The notes beneath the pieces were generated by a model, which had not been told where the DNA came from, did not search any database, and saw only the letters and a list, made by a program, of their open reading frames with translations. Below are positions 46,807-55,523 of a stretch of DNA of 64,000 bases, in pieces; position 1 is the first letter of the stretch, and the number at the start of each line of letters is the position of its first letter. The stretch lies in NCBI GenBank assembly GCA_030727405.1, contig JANRBR010000039.1:62001-126000 (forward strand), written 5' to 3'. This DNA comes from Crocinitomicaceae bacterium. Its GTDB lineage: Bacteria; Bacteroidota; Bacteroidia; Flavobacteriales_D; Crocinitomicaceae. A program made the translations under genes and the position numbers.

Positions 46807-47230
46807 TCAAAGTGAGGGAAAGCTCATTGACTTAATGGAAGATGGAAAAAACCTTTCTCCCATTTTACCCGAACACATTAAAAATTATTTGATTGACATC
46901 GATGGGACGATTTGTGAGGACATTCCGAATGAAGAGCCTGAGCGAATGGAATTCGCCGTTCTTTTTCCCGATGCCTTAGAAACGGTGAATGATTGGTATG
47001 ATCAAGGTCACATCATTACATTTTTTACCTCACGATTAGAAGAACACCGTGCGATTACGGAAGCATGGCTTGCGAAACATGGATTTAAATACCATGGAAT
47101 GATGATGGGCAAACCACGAGGTGGAAATTACCATTGGATTGACAACCACATCGTTCGTGCTACGAGGTATGAAGGTAAATTCACGCATTTAATTGAAAAG
47201 AATGTTAACATTCAAGTTTTTGAAAAATAA
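46796..47230 (+). CDS. Small HAD-superfamily phosphatase-like protein
   Basis: A 144-residue protein with HAD motif I YLIDIDGTICED (about residues 32-43, catalytic Asp in DIDGT), motif II FFTSR near the middle, and a late IDNHIV that may be motif IV. The C-cap Mg-binding region is short. Some databases label such proteins phosphoheptose isomerase, which the sequence does not support. It sits between two subunits of a presumed Fe-S electron-transfer complex, overlapping the first by 11 bases, with 8 bases to the second. Substrate unknown. Confidence 0.75.
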   Translation: MKNNQSEGKLIDLMEDGKNLSPILPEHIKNYLIDIDGTICEDIPNEEPERMEFAVLFPDALETVNDWYDQGHIITFFTSRLEEHRAITEAWLAKHGFKYHGMMMGKPRGGNYHWIDNHIVRATRYEGKFTHLIEKNVNIQVFEK

Positions 47231-47238
47231 CGATTGAT

Positions 47239-48021
47239 ATGAGAGTTCCAACAATGGCCGAAAAAATGGCAACTGGTGAGGTTCCCGAAATACTATTTTG
47301 GGTTGGCTGTGCCGGAAGTTTTGACGATCGCGCAAAAAAAATCACCAAAGCAATTGTTAAAATTCTGAATAAATGCCAGGTTGACTTTGCCGTATTAGGT
47401 ACAGAGGAAAGTTGCACAGGAGATCCGGCAAAACGCGCCGGTAACGAATTCACTTTCCAAATGCAAGCAATGATGAACATTGAGTTGCTGAATGCCTACG
47501 AGGTGAAGAAAATTGTGACGGGTTGTCCACATTGTTTCAATACCCTTAAAAATGAATATCCTGAACTTGGAGGAACGTACGAGGTGATTCACCACACTCA
47601 ACTCATCCAAGACCTCATCAACACCGGAAAACTAAGCATGGAAGGTGGAGATACGTTCAAAGGTAAAAAAATCACCTTCCACGATCCCTGTTATTTGGGA
47701 CGAGCGAATGATGTATACGAAGCACCGCGTTCGTTGATTGAAAAGTTAGATGCCGAATTGGTTGAAATGAAGCGTTGTAAAACCAATGGACTCTGCTGTG
47801 GGGCCGGAGGAGCCCAAATGTTCAAGGAAGCAGAGAAAGGCAACAAGGAAATCAATGTAGAACGCACCGAAGATGCATTAGAAACGAAAGCGGACATCAT
47901 TGCTACGGGTTGTCCTTTTTGCAATACGATGATGACAGATGGTGTGAAAAACTTCGAAAAAGAAGGCGAAGTAAAAGTGATGGATGTAGCCGAATTAATT
48001 GCGAATGCAGCAGACTTATAA
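47239..48021 (+). CDS. (Fe-S)-binding CCG-domain protein (HdrB/GlcF-like)
   Basis: A 260-residue soluble protein with two cysteine-rich CCG-type clusters: FWVGCAGSFDDRA, EESCTGDPAKRAGNE and TGCPHCFNTL in the first half, and HDPCYLGR, LCCGAGGAQMF and TGCPFCNTMMTDG in the second. CCG domains bind a non-cubane Fe-S cluster and act as the electron-acceptor end of heterodisulfide-reductase-like complexes. It pairs with the membrane dicluster protein encoded at 45478, a common Bacteroidota pair. Physiological substrate unknown. Confidence 0.9.
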   Translation: MRVPTMAEKMATGEVPEILFWVGCAGSFDDRAKKITKAIVKILNKCQVDFAVLGTEESCTGDPAKRAGNEFTFQMQAMMNIELLNAYEVKKIVTGCPHCFNTLKNEYPELGGTYEVIHHTQLIQDLINTGKLSMEGGDTFKGKKITFHDPCYLGRANDVYEAPRSLIEKLDAELVEMKRCKTNGLCCGAGGAQMFKEAEKGNKEINVERTEDALETKADIIATGCPFCNTMMTDGVKNFEKEGEVKVMDVAELIANAADL

Positions 48022-48418
48022 CATCCCCCAGCACTTCCCTATGGATGCCCGATTGTGGGTATTTGTTGGTGACCGTACGATGTCGGCAACTGAAATTTCG
48101 TGGTTGAATGAATCCTTAACTCGATTTGTTTCCAGCTGGCAAACGCACGGAAAAGCATTAGACGCTGTTGGATTCGTACTTCACGACGCTGCGATTGCCA
48201 TTGTGGCAAATGAGCATGCCGTAAAAGCCTCTGGTTGCTCCATGGATAAAATCAATCACTTCGTGAAAGAAGCAGGTTCACAATTAAACATCGATTTCTT
48301 TCAACGAATGAATGTCTTGCGCTCAAACTCCGAAGGAAAGTACGAACTCGCTCGATTTGAGGTGGGTGCGCCTGACATGATTCATTCTGCCATGCAGGAA
48401 CTTAAAGAAATAGTTTAA
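48005..48418 (+). CDS. Small conserved protein following the Fe-S genes
   Basis: A 137-residue soluble protein beginning MQQTYNIPQHFPMDARLWVF, with the core RTMSATEISWLNESLTRFVS and a hydrophobic DAVGFVLHDAAIAIVA. Relatives in Flavobacteria are often called ABC transporter ATPase, but no Walker motif exists, so that label is wrong. The ATG at 48005 overlaps the CCG-protein gene by 17 bases. Its function is unknown; context suggests a link to the Fe-S complex. Confidence 0.65.
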   Translation: MQQTYNIPQHFPMDARLWVFVGDRTMSATEISWLNESLTRFVSSWQTHGKALDAVGFVLHDAAIAIVANEHAVKASGCSMDKINHFVKEAGSQLNIDFFQRMNVLRSNSEGKYELARFEVGAPDMIHSAMQELKEIV

Positions 48419-48430
48419 TTCAATTAATCC

Positions 48431-49303
48431 TTAATAACTACTCGTCGCTCCGCCAATCTGTTCAATAGGATGCCACGTCGTTTTGATTTCCTGAAAACTG
48501 GAAATGTACCGAATTCCTTGATTGCTTTCTTTTGTCCAATCTTCGTCTTTCACCACTACCCTTTTCACATTATCGACGGCTAAAAGTTGTGCCTCTGTGG
48601 TCAATCCTTTTCCTGCATTTGAAAGAAATAAAGCATTCACATCCATGTGTTCCGCTAAAGTTGGAAGCATCTCGATGGCAGAACCTGTTAAAATGTTTAC
48701 GACTCCTGCTGGCAAATCAGAAGTTTCTAGCACTTCGGCAAATGTGATGGCGCACAATGGCAACTGCTCTGAGGCAATAAGTACCGCACTATTTCCACCT
48801 GCAATCACTGGCATCAACTGGGAAACCAATCCGATCAATCCACTGCTTTGCTCTGCTAATACTCCAACTACACCGGTAGGTTCAGCAACGGAAAAATTAA
48901 AATGTGAGGAGTTCACTGGATTTACGGAGCTCAAAATCTGCTGGTATTTATCGCACCAACCAGCATAATAAACAATGCGTTCAATGCATGATTCGATTTC
49001 AATCTTTGAATGTTCAAGGCTCTGTCCTTGCTGCATGAGCTCTTCTACAAATTGTGCTTTGCGTCCTTCCAACATTTCTGCCATTCGATATAAAATCTGT
49101 CCACGGTTAAACGCGCTGCGTTCGGACCATGAACCAAATGCTTTTCGTGCCGCTTGCACTGCATTGCGGATGTCCTTTTTGGATGAAAGACAAACGTTTG
49201 CTATGGCTTTTCCATCCTGGTCTTTCACGGCATAAAATCGCCCAGACTCCGTACGTGGAAATTGTCCGCCAATATAGATTTTGTATGTTTTCAATATGTT
49301 CAT
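48431..49303 (-). CDS. Aldehyde-dehydrogenase-like protein lacking the catalytic domain (ALDH16 C-terminal-type)
   Basis: A 290-residue protein aligned to the N-terminal, NAD-binding half of aldehyde dehydrogenases: YIGGQFPRTESGRFYAVKDQ, VQAARKAFGSWSERSAFNRG, YYAGWCDKYQQIL and GVVGVLAEQSSG. The usual PWNFP is replaced (AEQSSG), the KPAE cofactor-binding Lys is replaced (LIASEQ), and the chain stops before the catalytic Cys region. So it should not be an active ALDH. The full-length ALDH is encoded 21 bases upstream. Together they equal the two halves of ALDH16, whose C-terminal ALDH-like domain is non-catalytic. It is not a frameshift remnant: only 12 bases separate it from the next gene. Confidence 0.8.
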   Translation of the reverse strand: MNILKTYKIYIGGQFPRTESGRFYAVKDQDGKAIANVCLSSKKDIRNAVQAARKAFGSWSERSAFNRGQILYRMAEMLEGRKAQFVEELMQQGQSLEHSKIEIESCIERIVYYAGWCDKYQQILSSVNPVNSSHFNFSVAEPTGVVGVLAEQSSGLIGLVSQLMPVIAGGNSAVLIASEQLPLCAITFAEVLETSDLPAGVVNILTGSAIEMLPTLAEHMDVNALFLSNAGKGLTTEAQLLAVDNVKRVVVKDEDWTKESNQGIRYISSFQEIKTTWHPIEQIGGATSSY

Positions 49304-49324
49304 GCTAACTTGCTAAAGGTGGTG

Positions 49325-50773
49325 TTATTTCAAATAAGCTTCTAATCCGTGTAGTCCGCCCTCTCGACCAAAACCACTTTCCTTGTATCCACCAAAAGGT
49401 GAAGCTGGATCGAATTTATTATATGTATTTGCCCAAACCACCCCTGCGCGTAGTTTGGATGTTAGGTTAAAGATGCGCGAACCCTTGTCGGTCCAAACTC
49501 CTGCGGCAAGTCCGTATGGTGAATTGTTGGCTTTTTGAATGACCTCATCGATCGTTCTAAAGGTTTGAATGGTTAAAACAGGGCCAAAAATCTCTTCTTG
49601 CGCAATGACGCTTGACTGTGCGACATTGGTAAAAATCGTTGGTCGACAATAAAATCCTTTTGTCGGAACCTCACATTCCACTTGAAACATTTCGGCTCCT
49701 TCCTTTATGCCAATTTGCACATATTTTTCAATCGTTTCTAGCTGTTCTTTGGAGTTTATGGCACCAATGTCCGTATTCTTATCTAGTGGATTTCCAACAT
49801 ACAAACTTTGCATGCGCTGCTTCAATTTTCGCACCAGTTCATCGGCAACTGATTCTTGCACGTACAAGCGTGATCCAGCGCAACAAACATGACCTTGATT
49901 AAAGAAAATGCCGTTCACGATTCCCTCTACTGCTTGATCCATTGGTGCATCTTCCAAAACGATATTGGCCGATTTCCCTCCCAATTCAAGACTCACTTTT
50001 TTCCTTGTACCTGCAGTGGCTTTTTGAATCAATTTTCCAACAGCTGTTGAACCAGTAAAAGCGATTTTATCGATGTCAGGGTGATTGACAATCGCTGCTC
50101 CCGTATCACCGTGTCCGGTCACAATGTTCACCACACCCGGCGGCAAACCTGATTCCTCTATGATTTCCGCTAATTTAAGCGCTGTTAAAGACGTTGTTTC
50201 CGCTGGTTTCAACACGACCGTATTTCCCGCTGCTAATGCCGGAGCAATTTTCCAAGCAGCCATCAATAAAGGAAAATTCCAAGGAATGATTTGTCCAGCA
50301 ACTCCCAGCGATTCTACCGAACGATTTGGAAAAGCATCCTGCAATTTATCCGCCCAACCGGCATAGTAAAAAAAGTGATTGCATGCCAATGGAACATCAA
50401 TATCCCTCGATTCGCGAATGGGTTTTCCTCCGTCTAATGTTTCAATGACCGCAAATTCCCTCGCACGTTCTTGCATGAGTCGAGCAATTCGAAAAATGTA
50501 CTTAGCACGATCCGATGCTTTCATTTTCGACCAAACGTCAACATAAGCCCTACGAGCTGCTTTTACGGCTAAGTCAACGTCGGACTCAGATGCCCATGCA
50601 ATGTCGGCTAATTTCTCTTCATTTGCGGGATTGATGCTAGCGAAATAACGATCAGCATTTGGTTTTACCCACTTCCCATCAATGAAAAGGTCGTATTTTT
50701 CTTTCAATTGAATATGCTTTGTTCCTTCCAAAGAAGGCGCATATTCCCATTTATTTGTGTCTTCTGTTTTCAT
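49325..50773 (-). CDS. NAD(P)-dependent aldehyde dehydrogenase
   Basis: A complete 482-residue ALDH. Landmarks: GVAGQIIPWNFPLLMAAWKI, VVLKPAETTSLTALKLAEII, AFTGSTAVGKLIQ, the general base Glu in VSLELGGKSANIV, and catalytic C297 in QGHVCCAGSRLYV, then EEIFGPVLTIQTF and SPFGGYKESGFGREGG at the end. It follows deoC with a one-base overlap and precedes the short ALDH-like gene. DeoC releases acetaldehyde, so oxidation of acetaldehyde to acetate is the natural guess. Confidence 0.93.
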   Translation of the reverse strand: MKTEDTNKWEYAPSLEGTKHIQLKEKYDLFIDGKWVKPNADRYFASINPANEEKLADIAWASESDVDLAVKAARRAYVDVWSKMKASDRAKYIFRIARLMQERAREFAVIETLDGGKPIRESRDIDVPLACNHFFYYAGWADKLQDAFPNRSVESLGVAGQIIPWNFPLLMAAWKIAPALAAGNTVVLKPAETTSLTALKLAEIIEESGLPPGVVNIVTGHGDTGAAIVNHPDIDKIAFTGSTAVGKLIQKATAGTRKKVSLELGGKSANIVLEDAPMDQAVEGIVNGIFFNQGHVCCAGSRLYVQESVADELVRKLKQRMQSLYVGNPLDKNTDIGAINSKEQLETIEKYVQIGIKEGAEMFQVECEVPTKGFYCRPTIFTNVAQSSVIAQEEIFGPVLTIQTFRTIDEVIQKANNSPYGLAAGVWTDKGSRIFNLTSKLRAGVVWANTYNKFDPASPFGGYKESGFGREGGLHGLEAYLK

Positions 50774-51687
50774 TAATCTAGTGTAAAATAATCAGCAGAT
50801 TGGTATTTTCCGGTCACTTGTTTCATGTATTGCATAAGTACATCATTTGCCAAGCTACTTGCACCAAAACGAAACCATTCGTTGCTTAGCCAAGCTTCAC
50901 CCAATATTTCATTCACCATGACTAAATTATGAAGTGCCAATTTTGAGGTCGAAATTCCTCCTGCGGGCTTCATCCCAACCATTTTTCCCGTTCTGTCAAA
51001 ATGGTCACGAATGGCCATCAGCATAGTATAAGTGACTTGCATGGTTGCCGCCGGTTGAATTTTTCCAGTGGATGTTTTAATGAAATCAGCTCCGGCATGG
51101 ATGGCAATGTCACTTGCATGTCGAACCTGATCTAAAGTAGCCAATTCACCCGTTTCCAAAATTACTTTTAAGCGTTTTGTACCACAGATTTCTTTGATTG
51201 CTGCGATTTCATCAAAGACAAAAGCATGCTCACCCGCCAAGAACTTTCCGCGAGAAATGACCATGTCTATTTCATCCGCTCCTGCTTCAATGGCAAATTT
51301 TGTGTCCATTTTTTTCACGTCGAACGGCGCTTGACCAGAGGGAAAAGCAGTGGAAACAGAAGCGATCTTAATCGTGCTATCCTTTAAAGCTTCCTTTGCA
51401 ATGGGCACCATGCTTGGGTATACACAAACCGCGGCAACCGTTGGTAATCCCGCATAAGCATCATGTAAATGTGCTGCTTTGTAACACATTTGTTTCACTT
51501 TATTGGGCGTATCTTTTCCTTCCAAGGTTGTCAAATCAATCATGGACAAAACCATTGACAGTCCTTGTAACTTGGACGCACCTTTTATGCTTCGCGTTTG
51601 AAATCGCGCAACGCGTTCTTCCACTCCTACTTTGTCCACACAAGGGGAAATAGGCACTTGAGAAAATAGAGGTTTTTGAGCTGTCAT
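50773..51687 (-). CDS. deoC: Deoxyribose-phosphate aldolase
   Basis: DeoC splits 2-deoxyribose-5-phosphate into glyceraldehyde-3-phosphate and acetaldehyde. The Schiff-base lysine is in GADFIKTSTGKIQPA, preceded by LKVILETGEL and followed by MVGMKPAGGISTSKLA; GADEIDMVISRGKFLAG is the DxxxN-type region. At 304 residues it carries an N-terminal extension compared with the 220-250-residue forms, as seen in deoC-ALDH clusters. A TACTTTTG box lies 15 bases before the ATG. Confidence 0.95.
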   Translation of the reverse strand: MTAQKPLFSQVPISPCVDKVGVEERVARFQTRSIKGASKLQGLSMVLSMIDLTTLEGKDTPNKVKQMCYKAAHLHDAYAGLPTVAAVCVYPSMVPIAKEALKDSTIKIASVSTAFPSGQAPFDVKKMDTKFAIEAGADEIDMVISRGKFLAGEHAFVFDEIAAIKEICGTKRLKVILETGELATLDQVRHASDIAIHAGADFIKTSTGKIQPAATMQVTYTMLMAIRDHFDRTGKMVGMKPAGGISTSKLALHNLVMVNEILGEAWLSNEWFRFGASSLANDVLMQYMKQVTGKYQSADYFTLD

Positions 51688-51702
51688 TTTATATTCTTAG
51701 CT

Positions 51703-51710
51703 CAAAAGTA
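51703..51710 (-). promoter_or_regulatory. Promoter -7 box for deoC-ALDH operon
   Basis: TACTTTTG on the minus strand matches TAnnTTTG, with a 15-base gap to the deoC ATG. No clear -33 TTG. Confidence 0.5.
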
Positions 51711-51732
51711 GAAAAAAGAAAGACGTGACTAT

Positions 51733-52086
51733 TTATTCTTCGTCAGAATCGTCATCATCGGATTCAGCATCGTCGAAGGAATCGTCAAAATCGTCGTCTT
51801 CTTCCTCTTCTGATTCATCATCCTTGATGTCATCCACTTTATCGAAATCATCCTCAAAATCTTCTTCTTGTTCCGCAACCGGTTTCGCTTTCGGCATGAC
51901 TTTGTTGACTTTGACCAAATAGATTACTTCGTCAGTTTCCCAAATCAAGGCATCTAAGGTTTCTCCCGTTGGTGTTTTGATGGTCGTCAAATGATTGATG
52001 TACCCATCAGGGTAATCCTTGAGAATTTGTTTTTTCTGGTCAATTGATAATTTATCGTAACTGATAATAGCTCTTCTCTTCGACAT
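51733..52086 (-). CDS. Small protein with very acidic C-terminal tail
   Basis: The first 70 residues are a folded-looking domain (RRAIISYDKLSIDQKKQILK, PTGETLDALIWETDEVIYLV), followed by about 45 residues that are almost entirely Asp, Glu and Ser with a few Phe. The tail is intrinsically disordered and strongly negative. Similar small proteins are widespread in Bacteroidota; none has a known function to my knowledge. It has its own promoter box (52109-52116). The opposite-strand Ser-rich frame is an artefact of the tail codons. Confidence 0.75.
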   Translation of the reverse strand: MSKRRAIISYDKLSIDQKKQILKDYPDGYINHLTTIKTPTGETLDALIWETDEVIYLVKVNKVMPKAKPVAEQEEDFEDDFDKVDDIKDDESEEEEDDDFDDSFDDAESDDDDSDEE

Positions 52087-52108
52087 ATTTAGATGAATAA
52101 TTATATGG

Positions 52109-52116
52109 CAAAATTA
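52109..52116 (-). promoter_or_regulatory. Promoter -7 box for the acidic-tail protein gene
   Basis: TAATTTTG on the minus strand, 22 bases before the ATG at 52086; a TTG (52132-52134 minus) is 15 bases further upstream. Confidence 0.5.
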
Positions 52117-52259
52117 AATTTTTTGTTTTTCCAAGAATCGTTCTCGGGTAAATTATTGAAAATATTTTTTTGATTTGAAAATGAAGGGATTATTAAACTG
52201 CTGTTATTGAATAAACAAGCCATCTTTTCGGGCCTGAAAAATTAATCAGAACTTGTGCC

Positions 52260-52267
52260 TACATTTG
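52260..52267 (+). promoter_or_regulatory. Promoter -7 box for radA
   Basis: TACATTTG matches TAnnTTTG and ends 24 bases before the radA ATG at 52292. The 90 bases before it (about 52141-52230) show no gene or hairpin. Confidence 0.5.
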
Positions 52268-52291
52268 CATTCGAATCTATATCTTTATTCC

Positions 52292-53647
52292 ATGTCCAAA
52301 ACAAAATCAGCTTTTTTCTGTCAAAATTGTGGTCACGAGACCCCGAAATGGTTAGGGAAATGTCCGTCTTGTCAAGAATGGAATACATTTGTGGAGGAAA
52401 TTCTAGAAAAAACCACCAAACACGTTGTTTCCTTTTCGAAAGAAACGAAGGCGAGTAAACCGCTTTTGATTCAAGAAGTAGAACAAGGAGAGGAAAGCCG
52501 CATCACCTTAAAAGATTTTGAATTGAACCGCGTGATGGGCGGCGGGATTGTGTTGGGATCCATTTCCTTGCTGGGCGGTGACCCAGGAATTGGTAAATCA
52601 ACCCTGCTTTTGCAATTGGCCATCAAAGAGAAACTAAAAGTGCTCTATGTTTCCGGAGAGGAAAGTGATCAGCAAATTCGCATGAGGGCTGAGCGACTTG
52701 GATTGGAAAACGATCGATGTTATTTATTGACGGAAACCAATCTTCAACAAATTTTAATTCAAGCAAATGAGGTTCAACCCCAATTATTGGTGATTGACTC
52801 CATTCAAACGCTTCACACCAACACGATTGAAAGCTCGCCAGGCAGCGTTGCCCAAGTGCGCGAATGCACATCAAACCTGCTGCGCTTTGCCAAACAAACA
52901 AACATTCCAGTCTTCCTGATTGGACATATCACCAAAGACGGAACCATCGCTGGACCAAAAGTTTTGGAACATATGGTGGATACTGTCTTGCAATTTGAAG
53001 GAGATCGACACCACATTTATCGCTTGTTGCGGTCCATAAAAAACCGTTTCGGTTCAACGAATGAACTTGGGATTTATTCCATGCAAGGACAAGGTTTGGT
53101 TCCTGTAGAGAATCCATCCGAAGTACTCGTTTCTGGAAATGAAGACCTTAGTGGTGTGGCGGTTGCATCCATGGTGGATGGCATACGTCCCATTTTAATT
53201 GAAGTTCAAGCCTTAGTGAGTTCCGCAGCTTATGGGACTCCGCAACGTTCATCTACCGGATTTGATGTCAAACGCTTGAACATGTTACTGGCCGTTTTGG
53301 AGAAACGTTGTGGTTTCCGTTTGGCGGCGAAAGATGTATTTCTGAACATTGCCGGTGGAATTAAAGTAGACGATCCAGCCATTGATTTAGCAGTTTCCAT
53401 GGCCATATTATCCTCCAATGCGGATTTAGCCATCCCTAAAACGGTTTCATTTGCTGCTGAAATTGGTTTATCTGGAGAACTTAGGCCAGTAAACCGTTTG
53501 GAGCAACGATTATCCGAATTAGAAAAAATGGGATATGAGAAAATCATTGTCTCTTCCTATTCAAAAGGAATTGAAAAAAAACACAAACACATTCAAATCG
53601 TGCCCTGTGCAAAAATCGAAGAAGTCGTTCGCGCTGTTTTCGCCTAA
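52292..53647 (+). CDS. radA: DNA repair protein RadA
   Basis: RadA helps branch migration and processing of recombination intermediates. An N-terminal zinc ribbon FFCQNCGHETPKWLGKCPSC, Walker A LLGGDPGIGKSTLL, Walker B-like LLVIDSIQTLHT, and the RadA-specific KNRFGSTNELGIY are visible, followed by a Lon-like C-terminal domain (AGGIKVDDPAIDLAVSMAIL). The ATG at 52292 gives 451 residues, standard. It is followed by rsmI after 12 bases. Confidence 0.96.
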   Translation: MSKTKSAFFCQNCGHETPKWLGKCPSCQEWNTFVEEILEKTTKHVVSFSKETKASKPLLIQEVEQGEESRITLKDFELNRVMGGGIVLGSISLLGGDPGIGKSTLLLQLAIKEKLKVLYVSGEESDQQIRMRAERLGLENDRCYLLTETNLQQILIQANEVQPQLLVIDSIQTLHTNTIESSPGSVAQVRECTSNLLRFAKQTNIPVFLIGHITKDGTIAGPKVLEHMVDTVLQFEGDRHHIYRLLRSIKNRFGSTNELGIYSMQGQGLVPVENPSEVLVSGNEDLSGVAVASMVDGIRPILIEVQALVSSAAYGTPQRSSTGFDVKRLNMLLAVLEKRCGFRLAAKDVFLNIAGGIKVDDPAIDLAVSMAILSSNADLAIPKTVSFAAEIGLSGELRPVNRLEQRLSELEKMGYEKIIVSSYSKGIEKKHKHIQIVPCAKIEEVVRAVFA

Positions 53648-53659
53648 ATTTATTCAACC

Positions 53660-54334
53660 ATGCCCAGATTAGTCCTAGTACCAACACCCATTGGAAATTT
53701 AGAAGACATCACGCTTCGAAGTTTGCGCTACCTGAAAGAAGCAGACTTGTTGTTTGCAGAAGATACGCGTGTCACCCACAAATTATTGAAGCATTTTGAG
53801 ATCTCCAAAAAAGTGCTGCCCTTTCACGCGCACAATGAACACCGATTTTTAGAAAAAAGCATTGACATCATTGAACAGCAGGAATGTACCGTCCTCGTAT
53901 CTGATGCCGGCACGCCAGGGATTTCTGATCCGGGATTTCTATTGGTGCGTGCATGTGTCGAACGAGGGATTGAAGTGGAATGCCTCCCTGGTCCAACAGC
54001 ATTTGTTCCAGCGCTTGTTTCCAGTGGATTTCCCTGCGATAAATTCATTTTTGAAGGATTTTTACCGCATAAAAAAGGTCGTCAAACGCGCTTAAAAATT
54101 TTGGCGCAAGAAGCTAGGACAATGGTTTTGTACGAATCGCCTCATCGCCTGATCAAAACCCTTGAGCAGATGCTGGATTTCTTCGAACCCGAACGTCAAG
54201 TAGTGGTAGCAAGAGAATTGACCAAGCATTTCGAAACCTATCACCGTGGAAATGTTCAAGAACAATTGGCTTATTTCAAAGCAAATCCACCAAAAGGAGA
54301 AATCGTTTTATTAATTAAAGGCTTGGACGACTAA
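53660..54334 (+). CDS. rsmI: 16S rRNA (cytidine(1402)-2'-O)-methyltransferase
   Basis: RsmI methylates the ribose of C1402 in the 16S decoding centre. Motifs: LVLVPTPIGNLEDITLRSLR, FAEDTRVTHKLLKHF, LVSDAGTPGISDPGFLLVRA, LPGPTAFVPALVSSGFP and FEGFLPHKKGRQTRL. At 224 residues it is slightly shorter than the E. coli protein (286), lacking the C-terminal extension, as in Bacteroidota generally. It lies between radA and holB. Confidence 0.95.
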   Translation: MPRLVLVPTPIGNLEDITLRSLRYLKEADLLFAEDTRVTHKLLKHFEISKKVLPFHAHNEHRFLEKSIDIIEQQECTVLVSDAGTPGISDPGFLLVRACVERGIEVECLPGPTAFVPALVSSGFPCDKFIFEGFLPHKKGRQTRLKILAQEARTMVLYESPHRLIKTLEQMLDFFEPERQVVVARELTKHFETYHRGNVQEQLAYFKANPPKGEIVLLIKGLDD

Positions 54335-54363
54335 AATCGGTCAATTTCCATTAATTTTGAAAG

Positions 54364-55482
54364 GTGCAATTTAAAAACGTCATAGGTCAAAGTGAATTGA
54401 AAAAAGATTTCATTCGTGAAATCAAACATGGCAAAATTGCGCATGCCCAATTATTTATGGGTCCATTAGGACATGGTGGACTCCCTTTAGCCCTGGCGTT
54501 TACGCAATACCTTTTCTGCAAGAATCCAAGCGACACAGATAGTTGTGGGATTTGTCCTTCTTGTTTGAAGGTGCAAGAATTACAGCATCCCGATGTGCAT
54601 TTTGTGTTTCCTGTTGTTCAGACCTTAAGCCAGGTTTCAGACGGATTCCTAGAAGAATGGCGGGCACAGATCAAAGAAAACCCTTATTTCGACGCTTACT
54701 CTTGGACAAAAACAATTGATCCTAAGGAGCGCAAACCAATTATTGGAGGAGAAGAAAGTGGTGAGATCATTCGAAAGTTAAACTTAAAATCGTACGAAGG
54801 AGGATTTAAAGTTTTACTGATCTGGCTAGCGGAGGAAATGAATCCCACCTGTTCCAATAAATTGCTGAAAATTCTGGAAGAACCACCAAAAAATACGGTG
54901 ATCTTCTTGCTTTCCGAAGACCCTTCGAAATTGCTTGCCACCATTCAGTCCCGAACGCAATTTGTTCGAATTCCAAAAATAGAAAGCGAGTATTTGACAA
55001 AAGAACTCATGTCTCGTTTTCAACTGGAGAAAAACCAAGCAGAATCAATCGCCGCCTTTTCAGAAGGAGATTTCATAAAGGCCAGTCATTTCTTGAATGA
55101 TTCGGACAACAAAGGAATTTACCGAGAGCATTTCATTCAATTGATGCGGACCTCATACAAGAAGGATGTATTGGGAATGATGCAATGGGCAGATGGAATG
55201 GCAGCAGAAGGAAAAGAAAGGCAAAAACTATTCATCCAGTATGCACTTCATATGTTTAGGCAAAGTTTATTGTCTAATTACATGGGAGATGTATTACTAA
55301 GGATTTCAACGGAAGAAGAGCAGTTCTTAAAGAATTTCGCGCCCTTCATATCTGGAAATAACATACGTGAATTCATTGAAACGTTTGACGACGCTCATTA
55401 TCACATTGACCGTAACGCAAATGCACGCATTCTATTTACTCAGTTGTGTTTTCAAACGATGCGATTCATCCATCAAGCATAA
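54364..55482 (+). CDS. holB: DNA polymerase III delta-prime subunit
   Basis: The delta-prime clamp-loader subunit. It starts at GTG (54364), giving MQFKNVIGQSELKKDFIREI and ARLFMGPLGHG-like QLFMGPLGHGGLPLALAFTQ, with a zinc site SCGICPSCLKVQELQHPDVH and LKILEEPPKNTVIFLLSEDP plus TIQSRTQFVRIPK (sensor 1 and the SRC-type arm, here SRT). The Walker A Lys is absent, as is normal for delta-prime. 372 residues. It lies between rsmI and ricT. Confidence 0.9.
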   Translation: MQFKNVIGQSELKKDFIREIKHGKIAHAQLFMGPLGHGGLPLALAFTQYLFCKNPSDTDSCGICPSCLKVQELQHPDVHFVFPVVQTLSQVSDGFLEEWRAQIKENPYFDAYSWTKTIDPKERKPIIGGEESGEIIRKLNLKSYEGGFKVLLIWLAEEMNPTCSNKLLKILEEPPKNTVIFLLSEDPSKLLATIQSRTQFVRIPKIESEYLTKELMSRFQLEKNQAESIAAFSEGDFIKASHFLNDSDNKGIYREHFIQLMRTSYKKDVLGMMQWADGMAAEGKERQKLFIQYALHMFRQSLLSNYMGDVLLRISTEEEQFLKNFAPFISGNNIREFIETFDDAHYHIDRNANARILFTQLCFQTMRFIHQA

Positions 55483-55523
55483 TTCGTTTCATTGAAATGA
55501 TTAACTTTACCTAAAAATAAATT

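Noticed and set aside
47999-48418. ABC transporter ATPase label for the small protein after the Fe-S genes
   Set aside because: No Walker A, Walker B or signature motif is present.
48431-49303. Short ALDH-like gene as a truncated pseudogene
   Set aside because: There is no room for a missing half (12 bases to the next gene), no frameshift, and the NAD-binding residues are replaced in a way that suggests an independently maintained protein.
51725-51922. Ser-rich plus-strand frame
   Set aside because: It is the antisense of the Asp/Glu tail codons of the acidic protein; no promoter or motif.
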